NCBI RefSeq assembly: GCF_021155775.2
Contig: NC_060234.1
Location: 5,590,283 to 5,654,282 of the forward strand
Source of the DNA: Neodiprion pinetum
Lineage: Eukaryota; Arthropoda; Insecta; Hymenoptera; Diprionidae
Length of the DNA stretch: 64,000 nucleotides
Direction of reading: 5' to 3'
Part shown: piece after piece, positions 22,240-34,614 of the stretch
Position numbering within the stretch: the stretch's first letter is position 1
How the letters are laid out: every line of letters starts with the position of its first letter
Position numbers and translations under genes: made by a program
Notes under the pieces: model-generated
Databases searched by the model: none
The model's input: only the letters and a program-made list of their open reading frames with translations
What the model was told of the DNA's origin: nothing

Positions 22240-25200
22240 AAGGTTAACCCCTTTGTATTTTTGGCGAAAATTTTCGCGATTTTGAAAAGTGCTGGAATAA
22301 ATTAATTGTGGCACTATTCCGACGTAATTTTGCGAGAGAAATCGATTGGGCGCAGTCCCAATACGCTGCGATCAACGCATCGGAAGTTACAGCCAAAAAA
22401 CGAAAACCTGAATTTTCGACATTTTTCAGCAGGTGCTTTTTTTCTCGTATCTTCTCTCCCGTTGATTCCACGCTCCTTTTGCTGCGTTTTTTGAGTTCCT
22501 GGGGATCCAATTGGTCGGGAAAGAGTCATACGAATCAATCCTGAGACTAAACATTTTTGGTCAAAAAAAAAGGAAGGTTAACCCCTTTGTATTTTTGGCG
22601 AAAATTTTCGCGATTTTGAAAAGTGCTGAAATAAATTAATTGTGGCACTATTCCGACGTAATTTCGCGAGAGAAGTCGATTGGGCGCAGTCCCGATACGC
22701 TGCGACCAACGCATCGGAAGTTACAGCCAAAAAACGAAAACCTGAATTTTTGACATTTTTCAGCAGGTAGTTTTTCCTCGTATCTTCTCTCCCGTTGATC
22801 CCACGCTCCTTTTGCTGCGTTTTCTGAGTTCCTTGGGGTCCAATTGGTCGGGAAAGAGTCATACGAATCAATTCTGAGACGAAAAATTTTTTGGTCAAAA
22901 AAAAAGGAAGGTTCACCCCTTTGTATTTTTGGCGAAAATTTTCGCGATTCTCAAAAGGGCTGAAATCAATTCTTTCAGGCCCTATTCCGACGTAATTTTG
23001 CGAGAGAAATCGATTCGGCACAGTCCTAATACGCTGCGATCAACGCATCAAAAGTTACAGCCAAAAAACAAAAACCAGAATTTTCGACATTTTTCAGCAG
23101 GTGCTTTTTTCCTTGCATCTTCTCTCCCGTTGATCCCACGCTCCTTTTGCTGCGTTTCCTGAGTTCCTGGGGGTCCAATTGGTCGGGAAGGAGTCATTCG
23201 AATCAATTCCGAGACGAAAAATTTTTTAGTAAAAAAAAAGGAAGGTTAACCCCTTTGTATTTTTGGCGAAAATTTCCGCGATTTCGAAAAGTGCTGGAAT
23301 AAATTAATTGTGGCACTATTCCGACGTAATTATGCGAGAGAAATCGATTGGGCGCAGTCCCAATACGCTGCGATCAACGCATCGAAAGTTACAGCCAAAA
23401 AACGAAAACCTGAATTTTCGACATTTTTCAGCAGGTGCTTTTTTCCTCGTATCTTCTCTCCCGTTGATCGCACGCTCCTATTGCTGCGTTTTCTGAGTTC
23501 CTTGGGGTCCAATTGGTCGGAAAAGAGTCATACGAATCAATTCTGAGCCAAAAAATCTTTTGGTCAAAAAAAAAGGAAGGTTAACCCCTTTGTATTTTTG
23601 GCGAAAATTTTCGCGATTTTGAAAAGTGCTGGAATAAATTAATTGTGGCACTATTCCGACGTAATTTTGCGAGAGAAGTCGATTGGGCGCAGTCCCAATA
23701 CGCTGCGACCAACGCATCGAAAGTTACAGCCAAAAAACGAAAACCTGAATTTTCGACATTTTTCAGCAGGTGCTATTTTCCTTGTATCTTCTCTCCCGTT
23801 GATCCCACGCTCCTATTGCTGCGTTTTCTGAGTTCCTTGGGGTCCAATTGGTCGGAAAAGAGTCATACGAATCAATTCTGAGACAAGAAATTTTTTGGTC
23901 AAAAAAAAAGGAAGGTTAACCCCTTTGTATTTTTGGCGAAAATTTTCGCGATTTTGAAAAGTGCTGGAATAAATTAATTGTGGCACTATTCCGACGTAAT
24001 TTTGCGAGAGAAATCGATTGGGCGCAGTCCCAATACGCTGCGATCAACGCATCGGAAGTTACAGCCAAAAAACGAAAACCTGAATTTTCGACATTTTTCA
24101 GCAGGTGCTTTTTTTCTCGTATCTTCTCTCCCGTTGATTCCACGCTCCTTTTGCTGCGTTTTTTGAGTTCCCGGGGGTCCAATTGGTCGGGAAAGAGTCA
24201 TACGAATCAATCCTGAGACTAAACATTTTTGGTCAAAAAAAAAGGAAGGTTAACCCCTTTGTATTTTTGGCGAAAATTTTCGCGATTTTGAAAAGTGCTG
24301 GAATAAATTAATTGTGGCACTATTCCGACGTAATTTCGCGAGGGAAGTCGATTGGGCGCAGTCCCGATACGCTGCGACCAACGCATCGAAAGTTACAGCC
24401 AAAAAACGAAAATCTGAATTTTTGACATTTTTCAGCAGGTAGTTTTTCCTCGTATCTTCTCTCCCGTTGATCCCACGCTCCTTTTGCTGCGTTTTCTGAG
24501 TTCCTTGGGGTCCAATTGGTCGGGAAAGAGTCATACGAATCAATTCTGAGACGAAAAATTTTTTGGTCAAAAAAAAAGGAAGGTTCACCCCTTTGTATTT
24601 TTGGCGAAAATTTTCGCGATTCTCAAAAGGGCTGAAATCAATTCTTTCAGGCCCTATTCCGACGTAATTTTGCGAGAGAAATCGATTCGGCACAGTCCTA
24701 ATACGCTGCGATCAACGCATCAAAAGTTACAGCCAAAAAACAAAAACCAGAATTTTCGACATTTTTCAGCAGGTGCTTTTTTCCTTGCATCTTCTCTCCC
24801 GTTGATCCCACGCTCCTTTTGCTGCGTTTTCTGAGTTCCTGGGGGTCCAATTGGTCGGGAAGGAGTCATTCGAATCAATTCCGAGACGAAAAATTTTTTA
24901 GTAAAAAAAAAGGAAGGTTAACCCCTTTGTATTTTTGGCGAAAATTTCCGCGATTTCGAAAAGTGCTGGAATAAATTAATTGTGGCACTATTCCGACGTA
25001 ATTATGCGAGAGAAATCGATTGGGCGCAGTCCCAATACGCTGCGATCAACGCATCGAAAGTTACAGCCAAAAAACGAAAACCTGAATTTTCGACATTTTT
25101 CAGCAGGTGCTTTTTTCCTCGTATCTTCTCTCCCGTTGATCCCACGCTCTTTTCGCTGCGTTTTCTGAGTTCCTCGGGGTCCAATTGGTCGGAAAAGAGT

Positions 25201-25250
25201 CATACGAATCAATTCCGAGACGAAAAATTTTTTGGTAAAAAAAAAGGAAG
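22240..25250 (+). repeat. Five-monomer higher-order repeat, 1,672 bp, two copies (second incomplete)
   Basis: Markers repeat at +1,672 bp. A monomer with GGTCAAAAAAAAAGGAAGGTTC and TTCTCAAAAGGGCTGAAATC lies at about 22,950 and 24,622. A shortened CAGCAGGTAGTTTTTCC site lies at about 22,763 and 24,435. GTAATTATGCGAGAG lies at about 23,325 and 24,997. The fifth position of the second copy is replaced by a different monomer type that is itself duplicated (25,269 and 25,603). Confidence 0.85.
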
Positions 25251-26920
25251 GTTAACCCCTTTGTATTTTTGGCGAAAATTTTCGCGATTTTGAAAAGTGC
25301 TGGAATCAATTCTTTCAGGCCCCATTCCGACGTCATTTTGCGAGAGAAATCGATTGGGCGCAGTCCTAATACGCTGCGATCAACGCATCGAAAGTTACAG
25401 CCAAAAAACGAAAACCTGAATTCTCGACATTTTTCAGCAGGTCCTTTTTGCCTCGTATCTTCTCTCCCGTTGATCCCACGCTCCTATTGCTGCGTTTTCT
25501 GAGTTCCTCGGGGTCCAATTGATCGGGAAAGAGTCATTCGAATCAATTCCGAGACGAAAAATTTTTTGGTAAAAAAAAAGGAAGGTTAACCCCTTTGTAT
25601 TTTTGGCGAAAATTTTCGCGATTTTGAAAAGTGCTGGAATCAATTCTTTCAGGCCCCATTCCGACGTAATTTTGCGAGAGAAATCGATTGGGCGCAGTCC
25701 TAATACGCTGCGATCAACGCATCGAAAGTTACAGCCAAAAAACGAAAACCTGAATTCTCGACATTTTTCAGCAGGTCCTTTTTGCCTCGTATCTTCTCTC
25801 CCGTTGATCCCACGCTCCTATTGCTGCGTTTTCTGAGTTCCTCGGGGTCCAATTGATCGGGAAAGAGTCATTCGAATCAATTCCGAGACGAAAAATTTTT
25901 TAGTAAAAAAAAAGGACGGTTAACCCCTTTGTATTTTTGGCGAAAATTTTCGCGATTTTGAAAAGTGCTGGAATAAATTAATTGTGGCACTATTCCGATG
26001 TAATTTCGCGAGAGAAGTCGATTGGGCGCAGTCCCAATACGCTGCGATCAACGCATCGGAAGTTACAGCCAAAAAACGAAAACCTGAATTTTCGACATTT
26101 TTCAGCAGGTGCTTTTTTTCTCGTATCTTCTCTCCCGTTGATCCCACGCTCCTTTTGCTGAGTTTTCTGAGTTCCTTGGTGTCCAATTGGTCGGGAAAGA
26201 GTCATACGAATCAATTTTGAGACGAAAAATTTTTTGGTCAAAAAGAAAGGAAGGTTAACCCCTTTGTATTTTTGGCGAAAATTTTCGCGATTTTGAAAAG
26301 TGCTGGAATAAATTAATTGTGACACTATTCCGACGTAATTTCGCGAGAGAAATCGATCATGCGCAGTCCCAATACGCTGCGATCAACGCATCGAAAGTTA
26401 CAGCCAAAAAACGAAAACCTGAATTTTCAACATTTTTTAGCAGGTCCTTTTTTCCTCGTATCTTCTCTCCCGTTGATCCCACGCTCCTATTGCTGCGTTT
26501 TCTGAGTTCCTTGGGGTCCAATTGGTCGGGAAGGAGTCATACGAATCAATTCTGAGACGAAAAATTTTTCAGTCAAAAAAAAAGTAAGGTTAACCCCTTT
26601 GTATTTTTGGCGAAAATTTTCGCGATTTTGAAAAGTGCTGGAATAAAGTAATTGTGGCACAATTCCGACGTAATTTCGCGAGAGAAGTCGATTGGGCGCA
26701 GTCCCAATACGCTGCGACCAACGCATCGAAAGTTACAGCCAAAAAACGAAAACCTGAATTTTCGACATTTTTCAGCAGGTGCTTTTTTCCTCGTATCTTC
26801 TCTCCCGTTGATCCCACGCTCCTATTGCTGCGTTTTCTGAGTTCCTTGGGGTCCAATTGGTCGGAGAAGAGTCATACGAATCAATTCTGAGACAAAAAAT
26901 TTTTTGGTCAAAAAAAAAGG

Positions 26921-29900
26921 AAGGTTAACCCCTTTGTATTTTTGGCGAAAATTTTCGCGATTTTGAAAAGTGCTGGAATAAATTAATTATGGCACTATTC
27001 CGACGTAATTTCGCGAGAGAAGTCGATTGGGCGCAGTCCCAATACGCTGCGACCAACGCATCGAAAGTTACAGCCAAAAAACGAAAACCTGAATTTTCGA
27101 CATTTTTCAGCAGGTGCTATTTTCCTCGTATCTTCTCTCCCGTTGATTCCACGCTCCTATTGCTGCGTTTTCTGAGTTCCTTGGCGTCCAATTGGTCGGG
27201 AATGAGTCATACGAATCAATCCTGAGACTTAACATTTTTTGGTCATAAAAAAAGGAAGGATAACCCCTTTGTATTTTTGGCGAAAATTTTCGCGATTTTG
27301 AAAAGTGCTGGAATAAATTAATTGTCGCACTATTCCGACGTAATTTCGCGAGAGAAGTCGATTGGGCGCAGTCCCAATACGCTGCGACCAACGCATCGAA
27401 AGTTACAGCCAGAAAACGAAAACCTGAATTTTCGACATTTTTCAGCAGGTCCTTTTTTCCTCGTATCTTCTCTCCCGTTGATCCCACGCTCCTTTTGCTG
27501 CGTTTTCTGAGTTCCTTGGGGTCCAATTGGTCGGGAAGGAGTCATTCGAATCAATTCCAAGACGAAAAATTTTTTGGTAAAAAAAAAGGAATGTTAACCC
27601 CTTTGTATTTTTGGCGAAAATTTTCGCGATTTTGAAAAGTGCTGGAATAAATTAATTGTGACAGTATTTCGACGTAATTTCGCGAGAGAAGTCGATTGGG
27701 CGCAGTCCCAATACGCTGCGACCAACGCATCGAAAGTTACAGCCAAAAAACGAAAACCTGAATTTTCGACATTTTTCAGCAGGTCCTTTTTTCCTCGTAT
27801 CTTCTCTCCCGTTGATCCCACGCTCCTATTGCTGCGTTTTCTGAGTTCCTTGGGGTCCAATTGGTCGGGAAGGAGTCATACGAATCAATTCTGAGACGAA
27901 AAATTTTTTAGTCAAAAAAAAAGTAAGGTTAACCCCTTTGTATTTTTGGCGAAAATTTTCGCGATTTTGAAAAGTGCTGGAATAAATTAATTGTGGCACT
28001 ATTCCGACGTAATTTCGCGAGAGAAGTCGATTGGGCGCAGTCCCAATACGCTGCGACCAACGCATCGAAAGTTACAGCGAAAAAACGAAAACCTGAATTT
28101 TCGACATTTTTCAGCAGGTCCTTTTTTCCTCGTATCTTCTCTCCCGTTGATCCCACGCTCCTATTGCTGCGTTTTCTGAGTTCCTTGGGGTCCAATTGGT
28201 CGGGAAGGAGTCATACGAATCAATTCTGAGACGAAAAATTTTTTAGTCAAAAAAAAAGTAAGGTTAACCCCTTTGTATTTTTTGCGAAAATTTTCGCGAT
28301 TTTGAAAAGTGCTGGAATAAATTAATTGTGGCACTATTCCGACGTAATTTCGCGAGAGAAGTCGATTGGGCGCAGTCCCAATACGCTGCGACCAACGCAT
28401 CGAAAGTTACAGCCAAAAAACGAAAACCTGAATTTTCGACATTTTTCAGCAGGTGCTATTTTCCTCGTATCTTCTCTCCCGTTGATCCCACGCTCCTATT
28501 GCTGCGTTTTCTGAGTTCCTTGGGGTCCAATTGGTCGGAAAAGAGTCATACGAATCAATTCTGAGACAAGAAATTTTTTGGTCAAAAAAAAAGGAAGGTT
28601 AACCCCTTTGTATTTTTGGCGAAAATTTTCGCGATTTTGAAAAGTGCTGGAATAAATTAATTGTGACACTATTCCGACGTAATTTCGCGAGAGAAATCGA
28701 TCATGCGCAGTCCCAATACGCTGCGATCAACGCATCGAAAGTTACAGCCAAAAAACGAAAACCTGAATTTTCGACATTTTTCAGCAGGTCCTTTTTTCCT
28801 CGTATCTTCTCTCCCGTTGATCCCACGCTCCTATTGCTGCGTTTTCTGAGTTCCTTGGGGTCCAATTGGTCGGGAAGGAGTCATACGAATCAATTCTGAG
28901 ACAAAAAATTTTTTGGTCAAAAAAAAAGAAAGGTTAACCCCTTTGTATTTTTGGCGAAAATTTTCGCGATTTTGAAAAGTGCTGGAATAAATTAATTGTG
29001 GCACTATTCCGACGTAATTTCGCGAGAGAAGTCGATTGGGCGCAGTCCCGATACGCTGCGACCAACGCATCGAAAGTTACAGCCAAAAAACGAAAACCTG
29101 AATTTTCGACATTTTTCAGCAGGTGCTTTTTTCCTCGTATCTTCTCTCCCGTTGATCGCACGCTCCTATTGCTGCGTTTTCTGAGTTCCTTGGGGTCCAA
29201 TTGGTCGGAAAAGAGTCATACGAATCAATTCTGAGCCAAAAAATCTTTTGGTCAAAAAAAAAGGAAGGTTAACCCCTTTGTATTTTTGGCGAAAATTTTC
29301 GCGATTTTGAAAAGTGCTGGAATAAATTAATTGTGGCACTATTCCGACGTAATTTTGCGAGAGAAGTCGATTGGGCGCAGTCCCAATACGCTGCGACCAA
29401 CGCATCGAAAGTTACAGCCAAAAAACGAAAACCTGAATTTTCGACATTTTTCAGCAGGTGCTATTTTCCTCGTATCTTCTCTCCCGTTGATCCCACGCTC
29501 CTATTGCTGCGTTTTCTGAGTTCCTTGGGGTCCAATTGGTCGGAGAAGAGTCATACGAATCAATTCTGAGACAAAAAATTTTTTGGTCAAAAAAAAAGGA
29601 AGGTTAACCCCTTTGTATTTTTGGCGAAAATTTTCGCGATTTTGAAAAGTGCTGGAATAAATTAATTATGGCACTATTCCGACGTAATTTCGCGAGAGAA
29701 GTCGATTGGGCGCAGTCCCAATACGCTGCGACCAACGCATCGAAAGTTACAGCCAAAAAACGAAAACCTGAATTTTCGACATTTTTCAGCAGGTGCTATT
29801 TTCCTCGTATCTTCTCTCCCGTTGATTCCACGCTCCTATTGCTGCGTTTTCTGAGTTCCTTGGCGTCCAATTGGTCGGGAATGAGTCATACGAATCAATC

Positions 29901-32278
29901 CTGAGACTTAACATTTTTTGGTCATAAAAAAAGGAAGGATAACCCCTTTGTATTTTTGGCGAAAATTTTCGCGATTTTGAAAAGTGCTGGAATAAATTAA
30001 TTGTCGCACTATTCCGACGTAATTTCGCGAGAGAAGTCGATTGGGCGCAGTCCCGATACGCTGCGACCAACGCATCGAAAGTTACAGCCAGAAAACGAAA
30101 ACCTGAATTTTCGACATTTTTCAGCAGGTCCTTTTTTCCTCGTATCTTCTCTCCCGTTGATCCCACGCTCCTTTTGCTGCGTTTTCTGAGTTCCTTGGGG
30201 TCCAATTGGTCGGGAAGGAGTCATTCGAATCAATTCCAAGACGAAAAATTTTTTGGTAAAAAAAAAGGAATGTTAACCCCTTTGTATTTTTGGCGAAAAT
30301 TTTCGCGATTTTGAAAAGTGCTGGAATAAATTAATTGTGACAGTATTTCGACGTAATTTCGCGAGAGAAGTCGATTGGGCGCAGTCCCAATACGCTGCGA
30401 CCAACGCATCGAAAGTTACAGCCAAAAAACGAAAACCTGAATTTTCGACATTTTTCAGCAGGTCCTTTTTTCCTCGTATCTTCTCTCCCGTTGATCCCAC
30501 GCTCCTATTGCTGCGTTTTCTGAGTTCCTTGGGGTCCAATTGGTCGGGAAGGAGTCATTCGAATCAATTCCAAGACGAAAAATTTTTTGGTAAAAAAAAA
30601 GGAATGTTAACCCCTTTGTATTTTTGGCGAAAATTTTCGCGATTTTGAAAAGTGCTGGAATAAATTAATTGTGACAGTATTTCGACGTAATTTCGCGAGA
30701 GAAGTCGATTGGGCGCAGTCCCAATACGCTGCGACCAACGCATCGAAAGTTACAGCGAAAAAACGAAAACCTGAATTTTCGACATTTTTCAGCAGGTCCT
30801 TTTTTCCTCGTATCTTCTCTCCCGTTGATCCCACGCTCCTATTGCTGCGTTTTCTGAGTTCCTTGGGGTCCAATTGGTCGGGAAGGAGTCATACGAATCA
30901 ATTCTGAGACGAAAAATTTTTTAGTCAAAAAAAAAGTAAGGTTAACCCCTTTGTATTTTTTGCGAAAATTTTCGCGATTTTGAAAAGTGCTGGAATAAAT
31001 TAATTGTGGCACTATTCCGACGTAATTTCGCGAGAGAAGTCGATTGGGCGCAGTCCCAATACGCTGCGACCAACGCATCGAAAGTTACAGCCAAAAAACG
31101 AAAACCTGAATTTTCGACATTTTTCAGCAGGTGCTATTTTCCTCGTATCTTCTCTCCCGTTGATCCCACGCTCCTATTGCTGCGTTTTCTGAGTTCCTTG
31201 GGGTCCAATTGGTCGGAAAAGAGTCATACGAATCAATTCTGAGACAAGAAATTTTTTGGTCAAAAAAAAAGGAAGGTTAACCCCTTTGTATTTTTGGCGA
31301 AAATTTTCGCGATTTTGAAAAGTGCTGGAATAAATTAATTGTGACACTATTCCGACGTAATTTCGCGAGAGAAATCGATCATGCGCAGTCCCAATACGCT
31401 GCGATCAACGCATCGAAAGTTACAGCCAAAAAACGAAAACCTGAATTTTCGACATTTTTCAGCAGGTCCTTTTTTCCTCGTATCTTCTCTCCCGTTGATC
31501 CCACGCTCCTATTGCTGCGTTTTCTGAGTTCCTTGGGGTCCAATTGGTCGGGAAGGAGTCATACGAATCAATTCTGAGACAAAAAATTTTTTGGTCAAAA
31601 AAAAAGAAAGGTTAACCCCTTTGTATTTTTGGCGAAAATTTTCGCGATTTTGAAAAGTGCTGGAATAAATTAATTGTGGCACTATTCCGACGTAATTTCG
31701 CGAGAGAAGTCGATTGGGCGCAGTCCCGATACGCTGCGACCAACGCATCGAAAGTTACAGCCAAAAAACGAAAACCTGAATTTTCGACATTTTTCAGCAG
31801 GTGCTTTTTTCCTCGTATCTTCTCTCCCGTTGATCGCACGCTCCTATTGCTGCGTTTTCTGAGTTCCTTGGGGTCCAATTGGTCGGAAAAGAGTCATACG
31901 AATCAATTCTGAGCCAAAAAATCTTTTGGTCAAAAAAAAAGGAAGGTTAACCCCTTTGTATTTTTGGCGAAAATTTTCGCGATTTTGAAAAGTGCTGGAA
32001 TAAATTAATTGTGGCACTATTCCGACGTAATTTTGCGAGAGAAGTCGATTGGGCGCAGTCCCAATACGCTGCGACCAACGCATCGAAAGTTACAGCCAAA
32101 AAACGAAAACCTGAATTTTCGACATTTTTCAGCAGGTGCTATTTTCCTCGTATCTTCTCTCCCGTTGATCCCACGCTCCTATTGCTGCGTTTTCTGAGTT
32201 CCTTGGGGTCCAATTGGTCGGAAAAGAGTCATACGAATCAATTCTGAGACAAGAAATTTTTTGGTCAAAAAAAAAGGA
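26921..32278 (+). repeat. Eight-monomer higher-order repeat, 2,679 bp, two tandem copies
   Basis: Eight monomers in a row (about 26,921-29,600) recur in the same order about 2,679 bp further on. Private variants keep the spacing. GGATAACCCC is at about 27,258 and 29,937, ACAGCGAAAAAACG at about 28,075 and 30,754, and GATCATGCGCAGTC at about 28,699 and 31,377. GTTGATCGCACGCTCC is at about 29,151 and 31,829. Only scattered differences separate the two copies, which points to a recent duplication. Confidence 0.87.
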
Positions 32279-34614
32279 AGGTTAACCCCTTTGTATTTTT
32301 GGCGAAAATTTTCGCGATTTTGAAAAGTGCTGGAATAAATTAATTGTGGCACTATTCCGACGTAATTTTGCGAGAGAAATCGATTGGGCGCAGTCCCAAT
32401 ACGCTGCGATCAACGCATCGGAAGTTACAGCCAAAAAACGAAAACCTGAATTTTCGACATTTTTCAGCAGGTGCTTTTTTTCTCGTATCTTCTCTCCCGT
32501 TGATTCCACGCTCCTTTTGCTGCGTTTTTTGAGTTCCTGGGGGTCCAATTGGTCGGGAAAGAGTCATACGAATCAATCCTGAGACTAAACATTTTTGGTC
32601 AAAAAAAAAGGAAGGTTAACCCCTTTGTATTTTTGGCGAAAATTTTCGCGATTTTGAAAAGTGCTGAAATAAATTAATTGTGGCACTATTCCGACGTAAT
32701 TTCGCGAGAGAAGTCGATTGGGCGCAGTCCCGATACGCTGCGACCAACGCATCGAAAGTTACAGCCAAAAAACGAAAACCTGAATTTTTGACATTTTTCA
32801 GCAGGTAGTTTTTCCTCGTATCTTCTCTCCCGTTGATCCCACGCTCCTTTTGCTGCGTTTTCTGAGTTCCTTGGGGTCCAATTGGTCGGGAAAGAGTCAT
32901 ACGAATCAATTCTGAGACGAAAAATTTTTTGGTCAAAAAAAAAGGAAGGTTCACCCCTTTGTATTTTTGGCGAAAATTTTCGCGATTCTCAAAAGGGCTG
33001 AAATCAATTCTTTCAGGCCCTATTCCGACGTAATTTTGCGAGAGAAATCGATTCGGCACAGTCCTAATACGCTGCGATCAACGCATCAAAAGTTACAGCC
33101 AAAAAACAAAAACCAGAATTTTCGACATTTTTCAGCAGGTGCTTTTTTCCTTGCATCTTCTCTCCCGTTGATCCCACGCTCCTTTTGCTGCGTTTTCTGA
33201 GTTCCTGGGGGTCCAATTGGTCGGGAAGGAGTCATTCGAATCAATTCCGAGACGAAAAATTTTTTAGTAAAAAAAAAGGAAGGTTAACCCCTTTGTATTT
33301 TTGGCGAAAATTTCCGCGATTTCGAAAAGTGCTGGAATAAATTAATTGTGGCACTATTCCGACGTAATTATGCGAGAGAAATCGATTGGGCGCAGTCCCA
33401 ATACGCTGCGATCAACGCATCGAAAGTTACAGCCAAAAAACGAAAACCTGAATTTTCGACATTTTTCAGCAGGTGCTTTTTTCCTCGTATCTTCTCTCCC
33501 GTTGATCGCACGCTCCTATTGCTGCGTTTTCTGAGTTCCTTGGGGTCCAATTGGTCGGAAAAGAGTCATACGAATCAATTCTGAGCCAAAAAATCTTTTG
33601 GTCAAAAAAAAAGGAAGGTTAACCCCTTTGTATTTTTGGCGAAAATTTTCGCGATTTTGAAAAGTGCTGGAATAAATTAATTGTGGCACTATTCCGACGT
33701 AATTTTGCGAGAGAAGTCGATTGGGCGCAGTCCCAATACGCTGCGACCAACGCATCGAAAGTTACAGCCAAAAAACGAAAACCTGAATTTTCGACATTTT
33801 TCAGCAGGTGCTATTTTCCTCGTATCTTCTCTCCCGTTGATCCCACGCTCCTATTGCTGCGTTTTCTGAGTTCCTTGGGGTCCAATTGGTCGGAAAAGAG
33901 TCATACGAATCAATTCTGAGACAAGAAATTTTTTGGTCAAAAAAAAAGGAAGGTTAACCCCTTTGTATTTTTGGCGAAAATTTTCGCGATTTTGAAAAGT
34001 GCTGGAATAAATTAATTGTGGCACTATTCCGACGTAATTTTGCGAGAGAAATCGATTGGGCGCAGTCCCAATACGCTGCGATCAACGCATCGGAAGTTAC
34101 AGCCAAAAAACGAAAACCTGAATTTTCGACATTTTTCAGCAGGTGCTTTTTTTCTCGTATCTTCTCTCCCGTTGATTCCACGCTCCTTTTGCTGCGTTTT
34201 CTGAGTTCCTTGGTGTCCAATTGGTCGGGAAAGAGTCATTCGAATCAATTCCGAGACGAAAAATTTTTTGGTAAAAAAAAAGGAAGGTTAACCCCTTTGT
34301 ATTTTTGGCGAAAATTTTCGCGATTTTCAAAAGTGCTGGAATAAATTAATTGTGGCACTATTCCGACGTAATTTTGCGAGAGAAATCGATTGGGCGCAGT
34401 CCCGATACGCTGCGATCAACGCATCGAAAGTTACAGCCAAAAAACGAAAACCTGAATTTTCGAGATTTTTCAGCAGGTGCTTTTTTCCTTGTATGTTCTC
34501 TCCCGTCGATCCCACGCTCCTTTTGCTGCGTTTTCTGAGTTCCTTGGGTTCCAATTGTTCGGGAAAGAGTCATACACATCAATTCTGAGACGAAAAATTT
34601 TTTGGTAAAAAAAA

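Noticed and set aside
13900..34600. Dozens of similar 60-147-codon open frames on both strands within the array, such as MALFRRNFAREVDWAQ and MDPKELRKRSNRSVG types
   Set aside because: They repeat with the satellite period, occur in several overlapping phases on both strands, cannot join across monomers because 335 is not a multiple of three, and show no domain. They are by-products of a stop-poor repeat, not a protein family.
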